Source of the DNA: Pseudomonas sp. URMO17WK12:I2
GTDB taxonomy: Bacteria > Pseudomonadota > Gammaproteobacteria > Pseudomonadales > Pseudomonadaceae
Direction: 5' to 3'
Assembly (NCBI RefSeq): GCF_003253735.1
Contig: NZ_QKYW01000010.1
Location: forward strand, 62,001 to 126,000
DNA: 64,000 nt
The notes under the pieces were generated by a model. That model saw only the letters and a program-made list of their open reading frames with translations. It made no database searches and was not told the DNA's origin. The translations under genes were made by a program, and so were the position numbers. Below are positions 55,685 through 64,000 of the stretch, piece after piece. The stretch's first letter is position 1; every line of letters starts with the position of its first letter.

Positions 55685-56493
55685 ATGCGCCATTGAACGC
55701 GTTGCATGACCTCAAGCGAGGCACGCCGTTGACCATTCGCGGTATCCGTAAATCCTTCGGCGAGCGTGAGGTGCTCAAGGGTATCGACCTGAACATTCCA
55801 GCCGGTCAGTTCGTCGCCGTGGTCGGTCGTAGCGGCTGCGGCAAGAGCACCCTGCTGCGCCTGCTTGCCGGCCTCGATCAGCCGACTGGCGGTGAACTGT
55901 TGGCGGGCAACGCGCCGTTGGCCGCGAGCCGCGACGATACCCGGCTGATGTTCCAGGACGCGCGTCTGCTGCCCTGGAAGCGGGTGATCGACAACGTTGG
56001 CCTGGGCCTGACCGGCAATTGGCGGCCCAAGGCCCAGCAGGTGCTGGACGCCGTGGGCCTGGCGGACCGCGCCAACGAGTGGCCGGCTGCGCTATCCGGC
56101 GGCCAGAAGCAACGCGTCGCCCTGGCCCGTGCGCTGATCCACGAACCACGCCTGCTGCTGCTCGACGAACCGCTCGGCGCCCTGGACGCGCTGACCCGCA
56201 TCGAGATGCAGCAACTGATCGAAGGCCTGTGGAAAAAGCATGGCTTCACCGTGCTGCTGGTCACCCATGACGTCAGCGAAGCAGTGGCCACGGCGGATCG
56301 GGTGATCCTCATCGAAGACGGCGAGATCGGCCTCGACCTCGAGGTGAACCTGCCGCGCCCACGTAATCGCGGCTCCGCCTACCTGGCGGAGCTGGAAGCC
56401 GATGTGCTCAACCGTGTGCTGCAAATCCCTGCGCTGCCGGCGCAACCCGACCCGGTTTCACCCCTGCCGACCCAGCTGCGCTGGGCGCTCTAA
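55681..56493 (+). CDS. ssuB: Sulfonate ABC transporter ATP-binding protein SsuB
   Basis: A 270-residue ATPase. Walker A is GRSGCGKST near 50-58, the Q-loop is FQDARLLPW, the signature is LSGGQKQRVALARAL near 139-153, Walker B is LLLLDEPLGALDAL near 159-172 and the H-loop is VTHDVSEAV. The gene overlaps ssuC by 4 nt. A Pro-rich C-terminal tail follows the domain. It powers sulfonate uptake. Confidence 0.95.
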   Translation: MNAPLNALHDLKRGTPLTIRGIRKSFGEREVLKGIDLNIPAGQFVAVVGRSGCGKSTLLRLLAGLDQPTGGELLAGNAPLAASRDDTRLMFQDARLLPWKRVIDNVGLGLTGNWRPKAQQVLDAVGLADRANEWPAALSGGQKQRVALARALIHEPRLLLLDEPLGALDALTRIEMQQLIEGLWKKHGFTVLLVTHDVSEAVATADRVILIEDGEIGLDLEVNLPRPRNRGSAYLAELEADVLNRVLQIPALPAQPDPVSPLPTQLRWAL

Positions 56494-56541
56494 CCCTGAC
56501 TTCATGCCCGAGGGGCACCTCACTACCCAGGAGATTTACCC

Positions 56542-56757
56542 ATGACCATCAAAGCCATCAACGTGCGTAACCAGTTCAAGGGCACCATCAAGGAAATCGT
56601 CGAAGGCGACGTGCTGTCGGAAATCGACGTGCAGACCGCCGCCGGCATCGTCACCTCGGTGATCACCACCCGGTCCGTGCGCGAGCTGGAGCTGGGCGTG
56701 GGTAGCGAGGTGATTGCTTTCGTGAAATCCACCGAAGTATCGATTGCCAAGCTTTGA
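56542..56757 (+). CDS. ssuF: Molybdopterin/TOBE-domain protein SsuF
   Basis: A 71-residue single TOBE/Mop-like domain. The order INVRNQFKGTIKEIVEGD, then VVTSVIT-type strands and VIAFVKSTEVSIAKL, matches small molybdate-binding Mop proteins. It closes the ssu operon, as in P. putida, where ssuF is needed for growth on sulfonates though its exact role is unclear. A GGAGA ribosome site lies 8 nt upstream. Two REP copies and a terminator follow. Confidence 0.9.
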   Translation: MTIKAINVRNQFKGTIKEIVEGDVLSEIDVQTAAGIVTSVITTRSVRELELGVGSEVIAFVKSTEVSIAKL

Positions 56758-56776
56758 TTGCTGCAGTTAACAGTTT

Positions 56777-56826
56777 GTGGGAGCGGGCCGTGCCCGCGAA
56801 AATTCGCGCGCATGGCGCGCTCCCAC
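56777..56826. repeat. REP element, short type (after ssuF)
   Basis: A 50-bp unit with GTGGGAGCG and CGCTCCCAC ends and inner hairpins GCGGGC-CGT-GCCCGC and GCGCGC-ATG-GCGCGC, both perfect. It starts 19 bases after the ssuF stop. Confidence 0.85.
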
Positions 56827-56915
56827 AGGTTGCTGCCTTGGCTTCCCTTCTCGCTTGATCACAAACTCGCTGTGAGAAAGGCTGAAATCGCGCTCGTCGC
56901 CTGCAGGAACATTGT

Positions 56916-56964
56916 GTGGGAGCGGGCGGGGACGCCTAGTCCGTGCCCGCGAAAAATCGCGGGG
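56916..56964. repeat. REP element, long type (after ssuF)
   Basis: It starts GTGGGAGCGGGCGGGGACG and keeps GTCCGTGCCCGCGAAAAA before a decayed right arm. It and the short copy at 56777 are in the same orientation, 90 bases apart. Confidence 0.75.
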
Positions 56965-57008
56965 GCGCCTTCCGCTCATAGGTGACCTGCAGTCGAACAA
57001 CCCCAAAT

Positions 57009-57038
57009 AGAAAGGCCGGCATTTACGCCGGCCTTTCT
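57009..57038. terminator. Bidirectional intrinsic terminator between ssuF and the AhpA-like gene
   Basis: AGAAAGGCCGGC and GCCGGCCTTTCT form a perfect 12-bp stem around ATTTAC. T-rich bases follow on both strands. It ends the ssu operon after the REP pair and also the convergent minus-strand gene at 57058. Confidence 0.9.
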
Positions 57039-57057
57039 TGTTTCTACAGCAGAATCG

Positions 57058-58593
57058 CTAGCGCTCTTCGCGCAGCTTGGCCATCTGCCGTTCGAGCAAT
57101 GCCGGATACGGATCGAGCAGGCGCTCGACGCAGCTGGCGCCCTCGGGGCTGGCGATGGCGCGGATGCGCGCCCGCTGGCGCAGGGTGGCATCCTCAGCGA
57201 CGCGGCGTTCGACCAGCAGCAGGTTGCGGCTGTGCTGCGAGAGTGCCAGGGCATCCTGGGCGGTTTCGCTGAGCAGCAGGTCGCCCTGACTCAGCCCTTG
57301 CAGGCCTTCACCCAGGGTCAGACCCAGCTGCAGGTGCAGGGTGATGCCGCTGTCGGCGACCTCGATCTGCAGGGCGTGGCCGAGGGCGCGCAGCAATTCG
57401 CCACAGCAGATGGCGTGGGTCAGGTAGTCGTCCCCGCTGGTATCGTGATGGAACAGCATCAGGCTGCTGCCATCGTTGAGCGTATGCAGCTCGGCCTTGT
57501 AGAGCGTGGCGGCCTTGTCCAGGCAGCCGCGATAGCTTTCCAGCAGCTCCATCAGACGGCTGCGGGGCAGGCGACGCAGCTGCTCCTGGGCGCCCAGTTG
57601 AACGGCCAGTACCGCGCTCTTGCGTGGTTTCAGCGGGGCCGCTGGCGCGGGCTTGGCTGGGCTGTCTTCATCGTCGTAGAGGTCGGCGAAGGCATCGTCG
57701 TCGTGTTCGTCGCGACGGCGGCTCGGCGGATCGTAGTCGTCCTCGCTGTCGAAGCGGGTGTCGCGCAGATCACGCATCGCGAAGCTCGGGGCGGCGCGCT
57801 CGTCACGTCCATCGTGGTCGTCCTCGCGGTCGTCGTCGAGGAAGTCCTCGTCCAGGTCATCGAGGTCGTCGAATTCCGGCTCGGGTTCGGGCTCCGGCTT
57901 CTCCGGGGCCAGGCGCGCCTGCAGCTGGCGCGCCAGGTCACCGATCTCGTCCTGGCGGTTGCCGCCCGGGGCATAGTCGTCCGGATCGCGCAGCCAGACG
58001 CGCATCTGCATCAATGGCGTGGAGATCTGCCGGCCCAGACGCAGGCTCAGCGACAGGGTCAGGGCCAACAGGATCAGGCTGAGAATGCCCATGCTCTGCA
58101 GGCTGATGGTCATCGGCTGTTCGAACTGCTGCATGTCCAGGCTGATGCGCAGCTGCCCGGCCATCACCTCCTGGAAGGTGATGGGCGTCGAATACAGGCC
58201 TTCGGTTTCGCCGAGCATGCTCTTGCTTGGACGGGTGCCGGCTTCGGCGAGGATGCGGTTGTCGACACTGTAGATGGCCGCGTGAGCCACCAGCGGGTTT
58301 TTCACCAGGTTGTTGAGCAGCACGTTGAGGCTGAGGATGTCGTTGGACACCAGCAGCTCGGTGGCCGAGGCCGCGGTCTGAGTGATCAGGCTGCTGCCCA
58401 GTGCTTCGGCCTGCTGCTGCATGGCCTGCTTGAACTGCATGCCGATCACCCAGGCATAGATCACCAGCGCCATGGCCACCAGCAACAGGCTGTGGCTGAC
58501 GATGCGCAATGCCACCGGCACCCGGCGTTGGCGCAGGGCACGGAAAAGCAGAAGGAAGAAATTGTCGGGCTTTACGGGGGCGGGCCGGTTCAC
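57058..58593 (-). CDS. AhpA-like membrane protein (virulence factor/hemolysin regulator family)
   Basis: A 511-residue protein. Two membrane helices at about 33-51 and 165-184 frame a periplasmic domain, then a HAMP-like segment (RLGRQISTPLMQMRVWL). Residues about 230-312 are very acidic and low in complexity (blocks of D, E, R and P). The C-terminal 190 residues (VLAVQLGAQEQLRRLPRSRLMELLESYRG onward) resemble a cyclase-homology or sensor fold, but no catalytic motif is obvious. The gene is divergent from serB, as in P. aeruginosa PA4961. GTG at 58593 gives the best N-terminus; the ribosome site is weak. Confidence 0.65.
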   Translation of the reverse strand: MNRPAPVKPDNFFLLLFRALRQRRVPVALRIVSHSLLLVAMALVIYAWVIGMQFKQAMQQQAEALGSSLITQTAASATELLVSNDILSLNVLLNNLVKNPLVAHAAIYSVDNRILAEAGTRPSKSMLGETEGLYSTPITFQEVMAGQLRISLDMQQFEQPMTISLQSMGILSLILLALTLSLSLRLGRQISTPLMQMRVWLRDPDDYAPGGNRQDEIGDLARQLQARLAPEKPEPEPEPEFDDLDDLDEDFLDDDREDDHDGRDERAAPSFAMRDLRDTRFDSEDDYDPPSRRRDEHDDDAFADLYDDEDSPAKPAPAAPLKPRKSAVLAVQLGAQEQLRRLPRSRLMELLESYRGCLDKAATLYKAELHTLNDGSSLMLFHHDTSGDDYLTHAICCGELLRALGHALQIEVADSGITLHLQLGLTLGEGLQGLSQGDLLLSETAQDALALSQHSRNLLLVERRVAEDATLRQRARIRAIASPEGASCVERLLDPYPALLERQMAKLREER

Positions 58594-58772
58594 AGAGCTC
58601 GGCTCTCGTTGACTGGAAGTGGCGCGCAGTATAGCGAGCGGCCCGCACAGGGCAAAGCGCCGCGCGTACCCGCAGGGGGCTGAAATGGTTAGAATGTGCG
58701 TTTTTTCACCGGCCCTGCTGCACATTGCCGTTCGGCAGACCGTTCATAGTCCTGCGAGCCCCGGAGTACGCC

Positions 58773-59981
58773 TTGCGCGAAATCGTCCTGATCAACGTTA
58801 CCGGTGAAGAGCGGCCTGGCCTCACTGCCGCCATTACCGGCGTGCTGGCCCAGGCTGGCGTCAACATCCTCGATATCGCCCAGGCTGCCGTGCACGGCGC
58901 CGCATCGCTGGGCATTCTGATCGAAGTGGCCGATGGCGCCTCGCTGCCGGTGCTCTCCAGGGACGTGCTGGCCGCCGCCCAGGAGTTGGGTCAGCAGGCA
59001 CGTTTCACCCAGCTCGATGCAGCCGATTACCGGCGCTGGGTCGAGGGGCAGGGTAGTCAGCGTCACATCCTCACCCTGCTGAGCCGCCAGCTCACCGCCG
59101 AGCAGGTGCAGCGCGTCAGCGCACTGAGCGCCGCGCAGGGCCTGAGCATCGAGCGCATCGAGCGGCTGTCCCTGCCGGTGGCGCTAGGTGCGCAGCCGGG
59201 CAATGCCTGCATCGAGTTCTCCCTGCGCGGCGAGCCAGGTGATGCCGCCGCGCTGCGCGCCGAGTTCCTGCGCGCGGCCGACGAGCTGAACGTGGACATT
59301 GCCTTGCAGGCCGATTCGTTGCAACGCCGCCACCGCCGCCTGGCAGTGTTCGACATGGACTCGACACTGATCGAAGCCGAAGTGATCGACGAGCTGGCCA
59401 AGGCCGCTGGTATCGGTGACAAGGTGTCGGCCATCACCGAGCGAGCCATGCGCGGTGAGCTGGATTTCCGCGCCAGCTTCAAGGAGCGTCTGGCGCTGCT
59501 CAAGGGCCTGGACGTCGGAGTGCTGGACGAGATCGGTGCGTCGCTGCGCCTGACCGAGGGCGCTGAGCGGCTGTTCGCCGAACTCAAGCGCCTGGGTTAC
59601 AAGACGGCCATCCTGTCCGGCGGCTTCACCTACTTCGCCAAGCAGGTGCAGGCCAAGCTGGGCATCGACTACGTGTTCGCCAACGAGCTGGCGGTGGTCG
59701 ATGGCAAGGTCACCGGCGTCGCCGTCGAGCCGATCGTCGATGCCCAGCGCAAGGCCGATCTGTTGCGCGAGCTGGCGCACAAGGAAGGCCTGCAGCTGGA
59801 ACAGACCATCGCCGTGGGCGATGGCGCCAACGACCTGCCGATGCTGGCCATCGCCGGCCTGGGTGTGGCGTTTCGCGCCAAACCGCTGGTCAAGCAATCG
59901 GCCAAGCAGGCGATCTCGACCCTGGGGCTGGATGGTGTGTTGTATCTGCTGGGTGTGCATGAGCGCGATCTGCAGCGCTAA
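58773..59981 (+). CDS. serB: Phosphoserine phosphatase SerB
   Basis: A 402-residue enzyme for the last step of serine synthesis. An N-terminal ACT-like region (REIVLINVTGEERPGLTAAITGVLA) precedes a HAD domain: catalytic DxD in VFDMDSTLIEAE near 195-206, LSGGFTYFAKQ near 283-293 and GDGANDLPML near 348-357. I chose TTG at 58773 because GGAG lies 6 nt upstream and it matches the REIVLIN start of P. aeruginosa SerB; the frame is open a little further back. It is divergent from the AhpA-like gene and convergent with fimX. Confidence 0.93.
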   Translation: MREIVLINVTGEERPGLTAAITGVLAQAGVNILDIAQAAVHGAASLGILIEVADGASLPVLSRDVLAAAQELGQQARFTQLDAADYRRWVEGQGSQRHILTLLSRQLTAEQVQRVSALSAAQGLSIERIERLSLPVALGAQPGNACIEFSLRGEPGDAAALRAEFLRAADELNVDIALQADSLQRRHRRLAVFDMDSTLIEAEVIDELAKAAGIGDKVSAITERAMRGELDFRASFKERLALLKGLDVGVLDEIGASLRLTEGAERLFAELKRLGYKTAILSGGFTYFAKQVQAKLGIDYVFANELAVVDGKVTGVAVEPIVDAQRKADLLRELAHKEGLQLEQTIAVGDGANDLPMLAIAGLGVAFRAKPLVKQSAKQAISTLGLDGVLYLLGVHERDLQR

Positions 59982-60033
59982 GAGCCTGTTAACGATATTT
60001 AACAAGGCAAAAGCAGCCATTGATGCAATACCT

Positions 60034-60098
60034 GTGGGAACGGGCGGGGACGCCCAGTCCATGCCCGTGATTTTTTCGCGGGCATGGCCCGCTCCCAC
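60034..60098. repeat. REP element, long composite (serB-fimX gap)
   Basis: A 65-bp unit starting GTGGGAACGGGCGGGGACG and ending GCGGGCATGGCCCGCTCCCAC, so it has the long left half and an intact right half with a GCGGGC-ATG-GCCCGC hairpin. It lies between the convergent serB and fimX genes. Confidence 0.8.
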
Positions 60099-60238
60099 AG
60101 ATTATCACCAGCAACCCTAGCGGGGACGACCGGCCGCTTACACCACTTAGCTGCCAAAATCGACGAACCTGGGCTGAAAGATTATGACCATGTTCTAAGG
60201 TATTTGAGGCGGTAGCGGGCAGCGGGCTGCCCAGCCGA

Positions 60239-62302
60239 TCAATCGTCTGACGAGAAGTTGTAGTCCATCGCCTGGCTCGGGCCCTGCAGGTAGTAGCCCT
60301 GAATGTAGTTGGTGCCCGCCTGCCACAGGGTGGCCAGTACGCTGGCCGATTCCACGAACGGCACGATGGTCAGCTTGGCCTGGCTGTGCAGGCTGGCCAG
60401 CATGGTTTTCAGGTTTTCCTGGTTGACCGGGTCGGCCAGTTCCTTGGTGAACGACCCATCCACCTTGACGAAGTCGACCGGCAGGTGACGCAGGGTGTTG
60501 AACGGGTTCAGGGCGCAGCCGAACTGGCTCAGCGCCAGGTGGCAATGCAGGTCCTTGAGGCCCTGGGCCAGTGCCTTGGCTTGCTTCAGGTAGGTAACCG
60601 CATCCGGCTCGCTGAACTGGAACACCAGGGCGTCGGACGGCAGCCGTGCGGCTTTCAGTGCCACGCTCAGCCATGCAAGCAACGTCGGGTCTTGCAGGCT
60701 GGCGCTGGACAGGTGCACGAACAGGCGTGTCGCGTGGCCCTTGGAGCGGTGATCGGCCAGCAGCTTGATCGAGCTGAGGATCACCCAGCGGTCGATCTTC
60801 TCACCCATGCCGGAGTCCCTCGCCACGGCGAGGAATTCATCTGGCGGCACTTCCTGCCCGGACGGGCTGAGCAGGCGCAGCAGCACTTCATAGTGTTCGT
60901 GCTCGTCGCCGCGCAGGCTGATCACCGGCTGAAACAGCAGGCGGAAGCTGTTCTGTTCCAGTGCCTGCTGGACCATCGCTACCACGCTGCCGCGGCTGGC
61001 GGCGGCGGCCAGCTCCTGGGCAGGGTCGAACAGCTTGAGGGTGCCAGGCTCGTCGAGTTGGTCAGCACAGCGCTGCGCGCGGTCGATGACCTCACCGGCC
61101 TTGGGCGTGGTGTCATTGAGGCCGGCCACACCGATGGAAAGCGTGGTCTGCGCGGTGCGTCCGTTGATATCGAACAGATGGCCTTCGGCCTTTTTCAGCA
61201 ACGCTTCGAGCAGCGGGCGTTGCTGCTGCGGCGACAGGCCGGTCTGCAGGACGGCGAACACGTCATCGCCGAAACGCGCCAGCTGCGCGTCCTGCGGAAA
61301 GTGCGCGCGCAGTAGGGCGGCGAGGTCGGTGAGCAGCAGGTCGATGGCGCCCAGCCCCATGTCGGCGAGCAGCGCGGCATAGCGATCGACGCGGATATAG
61401 GCCAGGCTGGCCGGCTGCTCGTCGTGGACGGCACGGTGCGCGGCCTGGTCCATCAGTTCGAGGAAGTGGGTGCGGTTGTACAGGCCGGTGACCAGGTCCA
61501 GGCTGCTGATCTCGCGCAGCTTCTCTTCCAGCTCGGCGTTGGCGGTTTCCGCGCGGATCACCACCTGAATGCACGGCTCGCCATCGTAGGCCGCCGGCGA
61601 CAGGGTGATGCGCGCCGGGAAGCTGCTGTCATCGGTGCGCACACCGGCGCAGCCGAGCTCGTGGTTGTCCATCTGCTGGTGATTTTTCAGGAAGTCCTTG
61701 AAGGCGCCCTGATCACTGGCGCCGATCAGGTCGATCATCGGCAGGCCTTCGAGCTCCTCGGCGTCATCGAAGCCGAACAGCTCCAGGTAGGCACGGTTGG
61801 CATAGATGTGCATGCCCTCGTGGACATAGGCGATGGCGTCGACCGAACTGTCGAGCAGCAGCTGGCAGCGTTTCTCGGCTTCGCGCAGGGCCACCTCCGC
61901 GGCCCGGCGGGCGCGACGTTCCTCGAGGTTGACCAGTTCGCGGCGGGCGACCAGTACCAGGCGCTCGTCTTCACCCTGGGGCATGGCATCCTGGGCGCCG
62001 AGCATCAGCGCTTCGGTGACGCTGTCCGGCTCGTTGTCGGCCAGCAGCATGATGACCGGAATGTCCTTGCCCTGCTTGCGAATGCTGGACAGCGCTTCAT
62101 GAGGATCGAGGCAGTCGCTGGCCGGCGAACAGATCAGCAGATCCCAGTTGTGTTTGAGCGCTTCGAGCAGGTCTTCACTGGAAATCAGGCGGTGCACGCG
62201 GGTGGCGTTACCCGCATTGCGGAACAGGCTGACGAGACGCTCGGCCTCGTTCTGCGAGTCTTCGAGAATCAGCAGGCGGATGGTTTTCTTTTCGATGGCC
62301 AT
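60239..62302 (-). CDS. fimX: FimX-type c-di-GMP receptor (REC-PAS-GGDEF-EAL, degenerate)
   Basis: A 687-residue protein close to P. aeruginosa FimX (691 residues). A REC-like domain (about 1-125) and PAS domain (about 135-250) precede a GGDEF domain whose motif reads GDDVF near 344, so it is not an active cyclase. The EAL domain has EVL at about 472-474 instead of EAL, matching FimX, which binds but does not cut c-di-GMP. FimX controls type IV pilus assembly and twitching from the cell pole. It precedes the PilZ-like gene on the same side only in a loose way; both lie on the minus strand. Confidence 0.93.
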   Translation of the reverse strand: MAIEKKTIRLLILEDSQNEAERLVSLFRNAGNATRVHRLISSEDLLEALKHNWDLLICSPASDCLDPHEALSSIRKQGKDIPVIMLLADNEPDSVTEALMLGAQDAMPQGEDERLVLVARRELVNLEERRARRAAEVALREAEKRCQLLLDSSVDAIAYVHEGMHIYANRAYLELFGFDDAEELEGLPMIDLIGASDQGAFKDFLKNHQQMDNHELGCAGVRTDDSSFPARITLSPAAYDGEPCIQVVIRAETANAELEEKLREISSLDLVTGLYNRTHFLELMDQAAHRAVHDEQPASLAYIRVDRYAALLADMGLGAIDLLLTDLAALLRAHFPQDAQLARFGDDVFAVLQTGLSPQQQRPLLEALLKKAEGHLFDINGRTAQTTLSIGVAGLNDTTPKAGEVIDRAQRCADQLDEPGTLKLFDPAQELAAAASRGSVVAMVQQALEQNSFRLLFQPVISLRGDEHEHYEVLLRLLSPSGQEVPPDEFLAVARDSGMGEKIDRWVILSSIKLLADHRSKGHATRLFVHLSSASLQDPTLLAWLSVALKAARLPSDALVFQFSEPDAVTYLKQAKALAQGLKDLHCHLALSQFGCALNPFNTLRHLPVDFVKVDGSFTKELADPVNQENLKTMLASLHSQAKLTIVPFVESASVLATLWQAGTNYIQGYYLQGPSQAMDYNFSSDD

Positions 62303-62366
62303 TAGCGAAGTCGAATCTGCGATAAGACAGCAGAAGAGGGCGGGGAATTAAGGGTTTCCCGGCAAT

Positions 62367-64000
62367 CTACAGCGACTTCCAGAGTGAGTCAAAGTCTTCC
62401 TCCCCGGCAGGGCGCTGGGTGCCGGAGGCTGTGACGGAGGTCGCGTGATCCGCGGTCTTCTGCTCCAGATCGTGGTACACGAACTGGCTGAAACTGCCGG
62501 TGCTGACCTGCTTGTGGCTGAGCACTGCGCGGCGTTCCTTGCCGTTGATGTTGATCAGCACCTTGCTGCCTTCCTGGAACGGCAGGCGTGGGGTGATCAG
62601 CGTGGCAGGCCGGGAGATGGCGGCGATTTCCGGCAGCAGCAGGGCGCGCAGGTACTGGCTGTTCTGCTCGGCCTTGCGCACCAGTTGCAGGCCACAGGAC
62701 TGCGCGTGGGGGGCGATCAGCTCGATGCCCATCTGCGTACCGCCACCGCGTACCTGGCGGATCCAGCGCACCACGGCGACGCTCCAGCCCTGCTGGGGGT
62801 TGTCGCGAATGCCGAGGATTTCTCCGGCCTGCAACTGGCTGGGCACTTCCTTGGGCCACGACAGGCAATAGCCGCCGGGGCTGTGGTTGACGATGGATAG
62901 CGCGAAGGTCGGGTAGCTTTCACCAGCGTTGGCTTGTTCATCCTGCTCGGAAGCGGGTTTGGGGTACTCGATCTCTTCGAAGGGCAGGCCGTTGTCCCAA
63001 TCGTTGACGCGGCGTGCGTCGTGGGCGCTGGCCCATACGTCGGGCTCGCCGCTCAGTGGCTTGAACGACGCGGTGGTGTCGACCTGCTGCTTGAGAATTT
63101 CGCTGAACGCACGGCCGTTGGCCAGGTAATAGTTCAGGGCGCTCATGCCGATGCACAGGGTCATGCTGCCCGTGCCCTGGGTGCGCTGGAAGGTGCGCTC
63201 GGAGATATCCCCCCAGGCAGCGGCGGCATGCTGCAGCATGTCCACGCTGAAGCCCTCGGGCACCGTCAGGCGCGAGCGAGCGCGTTCCTCGGGCAGCAGC
63301 TCCAGGTGATCCTTGATGGCGTCGACCAGGGGCGTCGGGTCGATGCCCAGGGCGCCCTGCAGCTCGCTCGGTTGAAACAGCGAGGTGTAGCGGGGCGGGC
63401 CGTCCAGCTGAGGTGCCACGGCGAAGATGCTGGTCGGCTGGCCGCCGCCCTGCAGGTTGACCAGCGTGCTCCAGGCCTCCAGTGCTTCGGCCAGACGGGC
63501 AATGGCGCTCTGGCGCATCTGGTTGCAACGCGAGCAGCCGATCAGCAGGGCAACGATATAGCCCTGCTCGACGCTCATTCCCTGGGTATGGCGAGCCAAC
63601 GGGTCACGAATCACCACCTTGTGAAGCTCGTGGCGACGGGCAATCAGGTACAGCTGGTGCAGCTCCAGCCACAGACCTTCGGGTACCGGACAATACAATT
63701 GGCTGGTGCGAATCAGCGGGCCGTTGAGGCTGTGCACGGCGCGTTGCAGTGCCGTGCCGAGCAGCGCATTGCGTTCGCGGTTGGGCTGCTCGGCCAGGCG
63801 CGAAATGATCAGTTTGTAACCGATGGCCAGGTGGTTCTGCAGCGCCTGACAGAGGTTGGCGACCTTGCGCGGACGCTCATCGAGCACGATGGCCTGGTTG
63901 AGGAAGTGACGCTCCAGATGCTGGCAGACGAAATACACTTCGGGGCGCAGCAGTTCGAGCAACTGGATGCGGTTGTCCGACGGGGTCAGCAGCTGATTGA
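62367..64000 (-). CDS. PilZ-like protein, start outside window (partial)
   Basis: At least 544 residues of a protein whose frame stays open to the window end, so the N-terminus is missing. The N-terminal part is helical and rich in Leu and Gln with a pair of cysteines in IGCSRCNQMRQ near 157-167 from the first visible Met-like codon. A C-terminal part around NHSPGGYCLSWPKE and later GTQMGIELIAPHAQ resembles a PilZ domain, whose NxSxxG motif binds c-di-GMP. It is next to fimX as in P. aeruginosa PA4958. Function is unknown; a role in c-di-GMP-linked motility is inferred. Confidence 0.7.
   Translation of the reverse strand, partial: NQLLTPSDNRIQLLELLRPEVYFVCQHLERHFLNQAIVLDERPRKVANLCQALQNHLAIGYKLIISRLAEQPNRERNALLGTALQRAVHSLNGPLIRTSQLYCPVPEGLWLELHQLYLIARRHELHKVVIRDPLARHTQGMSVEQGYIVALLIGCSRCNQMRQSAIARLAEALEAWSTLVNLQGGGQPTSIFAVAPQLDGPPRYTSLFQPSELQGALGIDPTPLVDAIKDHLELLPEERARSRLTVPEGFSVDMLQHAAAAWGDISERTFQRTQGTGSMTLCIGMSALNYYLANGRAFSEILKQQVDTTASFKPLSGEPDVWASAHDARRVNDWDNGLPFEEIEYPKPASEQDEQANAGESYPTFALSIVNHSPGGYCLSWPKEVPSQLQAGEILGIRDNPQQGWSVAVVRWIRQVRGGGTQMGIELIAPHAQSCGLQLVRKAEQNSQYLRALLLPEIAAISRPATLITPRLPFQEGSKVLININGKERRAVLSHKQVSTGSFSQFVYHDLEQKTADHATSVTASGTQRPAGEEDFDSLWKSL

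Overview
The window is high-GC chromosomal DNA of a Pseudomonas species (Gammaproteobacteria). The basis is gene content and order: an LPS-core block (waaL, mig-14-like, dnpA, hldE), then aldo/keto reductase - FAD oxidoreductase - SMR - LysR - waaA, then tolC-thiC-nudF-yqiB-cpdA-yqiA-parE-(phytase-like)-(retropepsin)-parC, and lsfA-ssuEADCBF and serB-fimX. These neighbourhoods are familiar from P. aeruginosa and P. putida. I see no rRNA, tRNA, prophage, transposase gene or CRISPR array. The species cannot be fixed from the window.

Layout. 1-6.9 kb: LPS outer-core glycosyltransferases, an LPS kinase-like gene, O-antigen ligase, Mig-14, DnpA and HldE. 6.9-14.3 kb: small-molecule redox genes, an SMR pump with a divergent LysR regulator, waaA and tolC. 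14.4-26.1 kb: a TPP riboswitch and thiC, with a 140-bp MITE-like element between them, then nudF, yqiB, cpdA, yqiA and both topoisomerase IV genes around two envelope-protein genes. 26.3-31.2 kb: an orphan PqiC-type lipoprotein and a serine module (LysR, L-serine ammonia-lyase, sstT with a structured leader). 31.2-37.6 kb: BaiN-like flavoprotein, a lone periplasmic binding protein, a REC-REC-GGDEF protein, dbpA and an MFS pump. 37.6-42.2 kb: betA, betB and betI, with betI separated from betB by about 600 bp of repeats and a probable BetI operator. 42.2-46.5 kb: a KdpE-like regulator and a shortened KdpD-like kinase divergent from the K+ transporter gene kup, with repeated TTTAC half-sites between them. 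46.7-51.2 kb: methyltransferase, DNA polymerase II, a DUF4375-type protein and an acetyltransferase. 51.3-56.8 kb: the sulfonate-sulfur operon lsfA-ssuEADCBF. 57-64 kb: AhpA-like membrane protein, serB, fimX and a PilZ-like gene cut by the window end.

The genes are mostly housekeeping and conserved accessory functions. No obviously new multi-gene system stands out. The best leads are regulatory and non-coding: the candidate KdpE-type operator between the orphan kinase/regulator pair and kup, the element inserted in the thiC leader, the structured leader of sstT, the REP and GTAGGATGGGT repeat families (dense between betI and betB), and several GC hairpins without U-tracts placed between operon genes.

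Gene assignments rest on reading the translated sequence and recalling family motifs. No database search was run.
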